Source of the DNA: Nostoc piscinale CENA21
Lineage (GTDB): Bacteria > Cyanobacteriota > Cyanobacteriia > Cyanobacteriales > Nostocaceae
Reading direction: 5' to 3'
Length of the DNA stretch: 64,000 bases
Assembly (NCBI RefSeq): GCF_001298445.1
Contig: NZ_CP012036.1
Location: 4,886,158 to 4,950,157 of the forward strand
Below are positions 47,534-54,161 of the stretch, one piece after another; position 1 is the first letter of the stretch, and every line of letters starts with the position of its first letter. The notes under the pieces are model-generated. The model was not told the DNA's origin. It did no database searches and saw nothing but the letters and a program-made list of their open reading frames with translations. The position numbers and the translations under genes are program-made.

Positions 47534-48163
47534 TTAAAAAATTCCTAACCCCCAACGCTCAGAACCAAGCGGGTAGCGTGCGTTATCCAAAACAGTGTGT
47601 ACACAAGCCGCGCGATCGCATTGTCCTTCTTCAATATATAAACGACCTAATTTGCACATTGCTTGATAGAGTTCTGGCGGCAATGTACTATCTTCTTGCC
47701 GGACAATTTGTTGTCCCGGTAGCACTCGGTCATATTGGCGGATAATTCCTTGTGCTAACAGAACTACGGCATCTTCTGCCAGATCCATTGCTGGTCTGTG
47801 TCCAGTCGGTAACGGCAAAGAAGTTGTTGTGATGGTGGGTAGCCATGTAGGGTCTTGTCCTTGAGCTTCCGCCAGAATTTGCAGCTCTAAAGTATCTTCA
47901 GAGAAAGAAGGCAATACTTGAGCGATCGCCGCTAGTGTCCAACCCTTCTTTAATAGTAAAATTGTTGTCAATCCCTCCAAAATTTGACGAAATCCAAATT
48001 CTTGCCCTTTAGGTTGTGATAAAAGTTGCTTTGCTCTCCACGCACGAACAGTTCGCAAGGCTGGTGGCTCTACTGATAGTTTCAGGTATTCAATCTGGCG
48101 TTTCAGTTCTTTTGTTAGTGCCTCCGCAGTTCCCTGCCATTGACGCACGCTTTCAAATTCCAT
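47534..48163 (-). CDS. N-terminal MerR-like HTH part of the island nuclease
   Basis: A 209-codon frame from ATG 48163. Residues ~33-85 look like a MerR-type winged helix (LRTVRAWRAKQLL ... FRQILEGLTTILLLKKGWTLAAIAQVLPSF). A region DLAEDAVVLLAQGIIRQYDRVLPG and a helical segment CDRAACVHTVLDNARYPLG follow. The frame stops at 47534-47536 in a T6 tract (coding strand); with one T fewer it continues into the REase frame. The fused protein of ~505 residues could bind DNA at its own promoter or recruit the complex. Confidence 0.72.
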   Translation of the reverse strand: MEFESVRQWQGTAEALTKELKRQIEYLKLSVEPPALRTVRAWRAKQLLSQPKGQEFGFRQILEGLTTILLLKKGWTLAAIAQVLPSFSEDTLELQILAEAQGQDPTWLPTITTTSLPLPTGHRPAMDLAEDAVVLLAQGIIRQYDRVLPGQQIVRQEDSTLPPELYQAMCKLGRLYIEEGQCDRAACVHTVLDNARYPLGSERWGLGIF

Positions 48164-48171
48164 ATATTTAA

Positions 48172-48230
48172 TTTACATTGAATACTGTTTACACTAAACG
48201 ATGTAAAATGGAATGTCAACAGGTTATACT
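48172..48230. promoter_or_regulatory. Divergent promoter/operator region between island and topoisomerase gene
   Basis: On the minus strand a perfect TTGACA (48214-48219) is followed after 17 bases by TAGTGT (48191-48196), a plausible promoter for the HTH-REase operon. Overlapping it are TTTACAT (48172-48178), TTTACAC (48188-48194) and inverted ATGTAAA (48201-48207), candidate operator sites. For the plus-strand gene a TATACT (48225-48230) could be a -10. Read by eye only. Confidence 0.4.
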
Positions 48231-48302
48231 GGATCAAAAATCAACATACAGAGTTTTTAACTCCTATTCCATTGATGTAGCTCTAAACTTTAACGAGAAT
48301 CT

Positions 48303-50468
48303 ATGCCGAAACGCCTTCTAGTTGTTGAATCTCCTGGGAAAGTCAAAAAGCTCAGTCAAATTCTGGGTTCTGATTGGATTGTGCGAGCTAGTTGTGGACA
48401 CATCCGCGAACTGAGTAATACGGGGGAAGATTCTTTAGGTTTCGTCATTGATGATGGTAGCGTTAAGTGCAACTATGTACCCCGTGACCAACGGTCTAAA
48501 GAAACTATCCAGCAGCTAAAGGCAGTTAGCAAGCAGGTTGATGAAGTTGTTCTCGCCACAGATCCAGATAGGGAAGGTGAAACAATTGCTTGGCATTTAA
48601 AAGAAGTGTTGGGACTGCGAGAACCGAAACGAGTTATTTATAGTGAAATTACTGCATCGGCGGTGCGAAGTGCGATCGCAAATCCTCGCAAACTAGATTC
48701 TAACTTGGTCGGTGCTGGACTTTGCCGTGACTGTCTCGATAAGCTGGTTGGTTATAAAGGTAGCCCCTTGGTTTGGGCGTTAAACAATGGTGCGAAGAGT
48801 GTCGGCCGAGTTCAAAGTGCGACTTTGCACTTAATATGTCAGCGAGAACGGGAGATTGTCACCTTTGTACCCCAAGACTATTGGAGTGTGTGGGTAGACT
48901 ACGCTGAAGGGTTCCGAGCTTTTTATAAAGGTACAGCTAATTCTCCCACAGATGCACCGGAACCAGAAACGGAAACCCACGACGATGCAGCAAGTAATAA
49001 CACCCAAGCACCAGAGTCTAAGCGGGTGCTTTCGGAAGCCGAAGCTATACGCTTAGTTGAAGAAGCTCGTCAGCATCCGCATCAAGTTGTTCATGTTGAA
49101 GGTAAAACTGTTTATCGTCAACCACCGCCACCCTTTACTACTTCCACTCTGCAACAAGCAGCTGGTTCTAAGCTGAAATTAGCTCCCGACAAAACGATGG
49201 TTTTAGCCCAAAAGCTGTATGAGGCTGGGTTAATTACATATATGCGGACAGATTCAGTCATCTTAAGTCCTGAGTTCTGTGCTGCGGCTCGTAAGTGGTT
49301 GGAAGAACATGATCCGCAGAATGTACCACAGCAAGTTGCCAAGCATCGTAGCGCCAAAACAGCCCAGGAAGCCCATGAAGCGATTCGCCCAACTGACGTT
49401 TTTCGTCCATCAGTCCAGCTACGTCAAGAATTACCGCCTGAAGAATTTGACTTGTATGTGATGATTTGGAAAAGAGCTATCGCCTCTCAATGTCGGGCGG
49501 CTCAACTGGGCAAAACTCAGATTATCACGCAGTCTAATTCACTGTTATGGCAAGCTAGAGGGCAAGTAGTCGAATTTTACGGTTACGCTCGCTATTGGAA
49601 TAACCTCAGCAAAGATTCTGTGTTACCTGTTGTCCAGCAGGGACAAGGATTAACCCTAGAAAATGCCAATTTCGAGAAAAAACAAACTCAGCCGCCACCA
49701 CGTTACAGCGAACCGAAATTAGTACAACTGATGGAGCGTAAAGGCATTGGTCGTCCTAGTACTTATGCTCCCACGGTTGCGACCTTAAAGAAGCGGGGTT
49801 ATGTGCAGTTAACTAAGGGTAATCTGCAACCGACAACGCTGGGGTTAGAAGTGGATGATTTTTTACAGAAAGCTTTGCCAGATTTACTAGAAGCAGAGTT
49901 CACCGCCAAAATGGAAAGCGCCCTCGATGCGATCGCAGAAGGTAAACAAGGCTGGCAGCAATACTTAACAACGTGGAATAAAAATTACTTTGTTCCAGCT
50001 TTAGCCAAAGCCAAAACTGTTTTTATTAGTCCTTCAACTACAAAATCTTCCGTAGCTGAACGCAAATATGATACTTCTAAAACTCGCTGTCCTGAATGTA
50101 ATAATTTTCTCGCTAAAATTCCCAGTAGCAAAGTCAAGAAAAAATATTTCCTCAAATGCACAAGCGGTTGTGCAAACATAGTCCTATTTTGGAGTGACTT
50201 CAGCAAGTCTTGGCAACCACCACGCACCCAAGAAACCAAGTCAGAAAATCACTCCCCAACTCCTGCTAAATTAAGCTCATATCCTTGTCCAGTTTGCAAG
50301 AAACCACTAGAAGAGTATAACTACACCAAAGACGGACAGAACAAAACTATGCTGCGTTGTTCTGCGGCATCTCGTCAAGATAAAAAGCATAAAGATGTGG
50401 CTTTTTTTAGTACCGCCAAAGGTTGGTGGAGTCCGAAGTTTGGCGAGTTGAATCCAGATGGTAAATAA
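48303..50468 (+). CDS. Accessory type IA DNA topoisomerase with C-terminal zinc ribbons
   Basis: A 721-residue topoisomerase I-type enzyme that relaxes negatively supercoiled DNA. Toprim motifs: LLVVESPGKVKK at the N-terminus and TDPDREGE near residue 94. The active-site Tyr is in ITYMRTDS (near 315). Two Cys-rich ribbons follow (CPECNNF ... KCTSGC and CPVCKKP ... LRCSAASR). The N-terminal sequence differs from the long housekeeping TopA of cyanobacteria and resembles a second, accessory or plasmid-associated type. It is divergent from the pPIWI-RE operon across 139 bases, suggesting a shared regulatory region. Confidence 0.9.
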   Translation: MPKRLLVVESPGKVKKLSQILGSDWIVRASCGHIRELSNTGEDSLGFVIDDGSVKCNYVPRDQRSKETIQQLKAVSKQVDEVVLATDPDREGETIAWHLKEVLGLREPKRVIYSEITASAVRSAIANPRKLDSNLVGAGLCRDCLDKLVGYKGSPLVWALNNGAKSVGRVQSATLHLICQREREIVTFVPQDYWSVWVDYAEGFRAFYKGTANSPTDAPEPETETHDDAASNNTQAPESKRVLSEAEAIRLVEEARQHPHQVVHVEGKTVYRQPPPPFTTSTLQQAAGSKLKLAPDKTMVLAQKLYEAGLITYMRTDSVILSPEFCAAARKWLEEHDPQNVPQQVAKHRSAKTAQEAHEAIRPTDVFRPSVQLRQELPPEEFDLYVMIWKRAIASQCRAAQLGKTQIITQSNSLLWQARGQVVEFYGYARYWNNLSKDSVLPVVQQGQGLTLENANFEKKQTQPPPRYSEPKLVQLMERKGIGRPSTYAPTVATLKKRGYVQLTKGNLQPTTLGLEVDDFLQKALPDLLEAEFTAKMESALDAIAEGKQGWQQYLTTWNKNYFVPALAKAKTVFISPSTTKSSVAERKYDTSKTRCPECNNFLAKIPSSKVKKKYFLKCTSGCANIVLFWSDFSKSWQPPRTQETKSENHSPTPAKLSSYPCPVCKKPLEEYNYTKDGQNKTMLRCSAASRQDKKHKDVAFFSTAKGWWSPKFGELNPDGK

Positions 50469-50512
50469 TTTGTCTGGTGGGGTGACAAAGCTACTGAAGC
50501 AAAGTCAGTAGG

Positions 50513-50581
50513 TAATACCAATTCACAATTCGCAATTCGCAATGACGCTCGCAGGCTCGCTACCGCTACGCTAACGCAATT
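50513..50581 (+). repeat. Dispersed intergenic repeat, copy 2
   Basis: Identical over 49 bases (50533-50581) to 27831-27879, preceded in both by TA-ATACCAATT-type sequence. Confidence 0.8.
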
Positions 50582-51009
50582 AAAAAACTTAGATACAGCA
50601 AAGCTTTTAGGGTTTACATCTGTATCAAATTTTTCGTGAAATGGTATAAGTGTGACGATTTTTAAATAAAAAAGATAGGTTATACCATTTTGGATTTTAG
50701 ATTTTGGATTGGGGAATTGCTTACTGGTGAGCTTTTCAGTAATCCATTTGTCGCAATCATTTTTCAAATTAATGTTAAGTATTATCAACAATATTTATCA
50801 AATGATAATATCTAAATCCCACAAAACATAATTTGCTAAATAATGTAATATTTATCACTATCCTTTAGTGGTCAATATCTTGTACCCTTATTTTTGACAG
50901 TGATGGTATCTTTCACTCAAAATACCATTCATATCATATCCTTTTTTACGCGGGGAATGTCGGCATTAAAAACCTAGTAATTGAATACTTTATTACGCAG
51001 TCTTCCTTA

Positions 51010-51138
51010 GAGGTTGTTTGAAAAGTTCTTAGTGTGTATCAAACACTTTCATGTCTCCCTAAGTCGACCTTAAAAAAAGAGACTTAGGAAGATCAGTGAG
51101 TACCTAAAGTTATAGCCAACTACTTTTCAAACGCCCTC
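51010..51138. mobile_element. MITE, 129 bp, with terminal inverted repeats and TTA target duplication
   Basis: Left end GAGGTTGTTTGAAAAGT (51010-51026), right end ACTTTTCAAACGCCCTC (51122-51138): 15 of 17 bases complementary. Both sides are flanked by TTA (51007-51009 and 51139-51141). There is no coding capacity. The 3-bp TNA duplication suggests mobilisation by an IS5-group transposase elsewhere in the genome. Confidence 0.82.
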
Positions 51139-51184
51139 TTAGTTAACATCAATCCCACAGTATCTACAGGTACAATGAGGTCTT

Positions 51185-53308
51185 ATGGTGCATTCAAGTG
51201 GCACATTAGCAATCTTGCTGATGATGTTTGTGATGCTTTTTTGGATTTTTTTAGCGTTTAAATCCAGAAAATTATCAAGATATTCACGCCCTCTGACAAT
51301 TTTCCTCATAGTTTCACTAGCGATCGCTAGTGGAGGTGTCGTATCAGCACAATTAACCCAAAACCCGGCTCCCTTAAATGCCATAACTAGTCTTCCACCA
51401 GCTACAGTTGGAGATCCTACCCCAGCAAACCCACCACTCCTGACAGCAGTAGCTGAACCAAGTAATCTTGGAGACTTTGTTCGAGACAACACAGCCCTAC
51501 TCCAGCTAGGAAAAGCCTTATTCTGGGATATGCAGCTTGGTAGTGATGGCATTCAGTCCTGTGCTAGTTGTCACTTTCATGCCGGAGCAGATAATAGATC
51601 AAAGAATCAAATCAGTCCTGGCCTTTTGGCATCACTGAAAGATATAACTTTCCAGGTTGGTGGTAGCCCAAACTATCAACTCACAGCAGCAGATTTTCCA
51701 TTCCACAAACTTGCAGATCCTAATGATCGAACTAGTACAGTTCTTTCTGATGTTAACGATGTTGCTTCTTCCCAAGGCGTATTTAATAGTGTTCTTGTAG
51801 CAACTATTCCGGGTCAAGCAGTTGATAATGTTATATCTACGCCCGATCCAGATGGTTTTCAAATCAATGGCATCAATGTACGCCGAGTTGAGCCACGCAA
51901 CGCCCCAACAGTAGTTAATGCCATCTTCAACAAACTCCAGTTTTGGGATGGTCGTGCTAAAGAAACCTTCAATGGGGTAAATGGAAATGGAGCAGCAGAC
52001 CTGAATGCTAAAGTTTTCATAGCTTCAGGACTAACCCAACTAACTCAAGTTTCCATTTCGCTCAATAATTCATCTATAGCTTCCTTAGTAACTGGGCCAC
52101 CATTGAGTCCATTTGAGATGTCTGCGGATGGCCGGACTTTACCGGAAATCGGTGCTAAGTTTTTGCGAAGAAGAGGTCAGAAACTCAAACGTCTCAGACC
52201 ATTGGGTAAACAAATTGTACATCTGCAAGACAGTGTTTTAGGAGCTTTTAGTCGATTCCCCAATAAAGGTCTGTCAATCGGAGCTTATGACAGACTGATT
52301 ATGAAAGCCTTTAAGCCGCAATGGTGGAGATCAAAGTCTATCATTCAAGTTGAGAGTGATGGTACAATAACGATCCTCCCCGGAGCGTTAGCTAGTAATA
52401 CTGGCGGGTCTCTCACCACTGATGAATCTCTTGCTACTGATGCAGCTATCACAACTGATGCGGCTATCACGACCGATGCAGCTGCGAGTATTAATGCTTT
52501 GGCTACTACTTCTGATAGTGAAGAAAAAGTGGTTTTAGCGGCAAATCAGTTTACGCTGAGGGACTGGAACTTCTCTTTATTTGCTGGATTAGCAATGCAA
52601 AAGTATATGTCTACTCTTGTATCTAACCAGACACCTTTTGATAAATTTCAGGCGGGAGATGTTAATGCTCTCACCACTCAAGAAAAAAACGGTCTAACTT
52701 TGTTTGTTAATAGTACGGCTACTGGTGGTGCAAATTGTAACGTTTGCCATTCGATTCCCGAATTCACTATGGGTTCTGTAAGAAGAACCGCAGGAATAGC
52801 TTCAACTGATTCCGGCAATCCGTTGATTAATAATTTTGCTAATGGCTTCATTCCTAACTACGGTGTCAGACCAGGTTCCGAAGACCCAGGCGCAGGAAAC
52901 TTTACTACATCAAGATTTAAAATCCCAGGCCTCCGTAACATTGCCTTGTCAGCACCATATATGCACAACGGTGGTATGGCAACTCTAGAGCAAGTTGTTG
53001 ACTTTTACAATCGTGGTCGAGGTGACGACGGTGGGGCTGGTGTAGCGCCATTGAACTTAAACACCCAGCAAAAAGCTGATTTGGTCGCTTTCATGAGAAC
53101 CGGACTTACTGATCAGCGAGTCCTTCTGGAGAAAGCACCCTTTGACCATCCACAATTGTTCATCCCCAATGGACACCCAGGTAATCAATTTTCAGTGACT
53201 CCCAGTGGTAATACTAATGGAACTCCTACTGCTACAGATCAACTAGTGGAAATACCTGCTGTTGGTAGTAACGGTATTACTACTCCCCGTCCAAATTTCT
53301 TAGATTAA
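51185..53308 (+). CDS. Di-haem cytochrome c peroxidase/MauG-like protein
   Basis: A 707-residue exported protein. The N-terminus has two hydrophobic stretches, the second (FLIVSLAIASGGVVSAQ) looking like a signal peptide, so the real start may be later than ATG 51185. Two c-type haem motifs are present: CASCH (near residue 121) and CNVCH (near 518). PGLRNIALSAPYMHNGGMAT and PFEMSADGRTLPEIG are typical of the di-haem peroxidase family. An unusual insert around 405-440 carries TDAA-type repeats (ESLATDAAITTDAAITTDAA). At about twice the length of a normal bacterial CcP it is one of the long cyanobacterial types; the substrate is unknown. Confidence 0.87.
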   Translation: MVHSSGTLAILLMMFVMLFWIFLAFKSRKLSRYSRPLTIFLIVSLAIASGGVVSAQLTQNPAPLNAITSLPPATVGDPTPANPPLLTAVAEPSNLGDFVRDNTALLQLGKALFWDMQLGSDGIQSCASCHFHAGADNRSKNQISPGLLASLKDITFQVGGSPNYQLTAADFPFHKLADPNDRTSTVLSDVNDVASSQGVFNSVLVATIPGQAVDNVISTPDPDGFQINGINVRRVEPRNAPTVVNAIFNKLQFWDGRAKETFNGVNGNGAADLNAKVFIASGLTQLTQVSISLNNSSIASLVTGPPLSPFEMSADGRTLPEIGAKFLRRRGQKLKRLRPLGKQIVHLQDSVLGAFSRFPNKGLSIGAYDRLIMKAFKPQWWRSKSIIQVESDGTITILPGALASNTGGSLTTDESLATDAAITTDAAITTDAAASINALATTSDSEEKVVLAANQFTLRDWNFSLFAGLAMQKYMSTLVSNQTPFDKFQAGDVNALTTQEKNGLTLFVNSTATGGANCNVCHSIPEFTMGSVRRTAGIASTDSGNPLINNFANGFIPNYGVRPGSEDPGAGNFTTSRFKIPGLRNIALSAPYMHNGGMATLEQVVDFYNRGRGDDGGAGVAPLNLNTQQKADLVAFMRTGLTDQRVLLEKAPFDHPQLFIPNGHPGNQFSVTPSGNTNGTPTATDQLVEIPAVGSNGITTPRPNFLD

Positions 53309-53604
53309 GACTTTGGATTGGGTTTAATACCAGTTAATTTTTTGGCATTGCTAATCAAGAGATGATTCTTGTAGGGTGGGCATTTTGTCCGCCCTAGCAA
53401 GCTTTAATATCATATAAATTGCGATCGCACTTATCCAAAATATGCTGCAATACCCCTCCACCCCTACTTGTATTCACAAGTAAATTTCTTATCCGAACCG
53501 TATTGGGGGTAGATTAGCGTAACCGACAAAAAGGACAAATTAACACCCAAATTTCTTGGAAAATCTGGGAATACTAAGAAGAAATTCTTCAACTTGAACG
53601 CAGT
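53309..53604. other. Intergenic region before the hybrid kinase
   Basis: About 300 bases. It contains a 32-base copy (53419-53450) of a piece of the acetyltransferase coding sequence, described separately, and no gene. Confidence 0.5.
53419..53450 (+). repeat. 32-base duplicate of a segment inside the acetyltransferase gene
   Basis: Identical to 59909-59940, beginning TTGCGATCGCACTTATCC and ending ATGCTGCAA. It contains one HIP1 site, but 24 matching bases lie outside HIP1. Confidence 0.85.
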
Positions 53605-54120
53605 ATGATTAGCACTCAAGTCAGTATTCCTGGGTATGTAGTCGGCGAACAACTCTATGATGGTTCGAGAACTGTAGTTTACCGAGCAGTTCGAGAAACT
53701 GACAATTTACCTGTAGTAATCAAACTGCTGAAAAATCCTTATCCGAGCTTTGGAGAACTTGTACAATTCCGCAATCAGTATACTATTGCTAAAAATCTCA
53801 ACAATCCCGGAATCATCCAAACCTATAGCCTGAAATCATTCCAAAATGGCTATATTTTAGTGATGGAAGACTTTGGGGGAGTTTCCCTCAAAGATTATTT
53901 TGTTAAAAATTGTGTAGCTTCGCTAAGTGAGTTTTTACAAGTGGCGATCGCACTCTGTAACACCTTAGATATACTCTACCACGAGCGGATTATTCATAAA
54001 GATATTAAACCTAGCAACATATTAATTAATCCTGAAACCAAGCAAGTTAAATTAATCGACTTCAGCATAGCATCTTTACTGCCTAGAGAAACCCAACTCT
54101 CGTTAATCCCAATGTTTTAG
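53605..54120 (+). CDS. Ser/Thr-His hybrid kinase, 5' part (protein kinase N-lobe and catalytic loop)
   Basis: 171 codons: the start of a eukaryote-like protein kinase domain (VVYRAVRETDNLPVVIKLLK with the ATP Lys, catalytic loop IIHKDIKPSNILI, and LIDFSIASLL in place of DFG). It then leaves frame around 54093-54105 and stops at 54120. The continuation NVLEGTLAYISPEQTGRMNR lies one frame away, so this is the 5' part of the gene at 54162-59414. Adding one base restores the frame. Confidence 0.82.
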   Translation: MISTQVSIPGYVVGEQLYDGSRTVVYRAVRETDNLPVVIKLLKNPYPSFGELVQFRNQYTIAKNLNNPGIIQTYSLKSFQNGYILVMEDFGGVSLKDYFVKNCVASLSEFLQVAIALCNTLDILYHERIIHKDIKPSNILINPETKQVKLIDFSIASLLPRETQLSLIPMF

Positions 54121-54161
54121 AAGGGACACTGGCTTATATATCTCCCGAACAAACCGGGAGA

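Larger units (their letters stand above)
50469..51184. other. Long intergenic region with repeat and MITE
   Basis: 716 bases without a credible gene. It holds copy 2 of the 49-base repeat and a MITE (both listed separately). The remainder (50590-51005) is AT-rich with no recognised feature. Confidence 0.55.

Noticed and set aside
50375..50791. 138-codon minus frame after the topoisomerase gene
   Set aside because: Overlaps the topoisomerase end and runs through the 49-base dispersed repeat; no plausible protein features.
52425..52490. CRISPR-like or regulatory tandem repeat in the peroxidase-like gene
   Set aside because: It is an in-frame coding repeat (TDAAIT units) inside an intact ORF, with no spacers.
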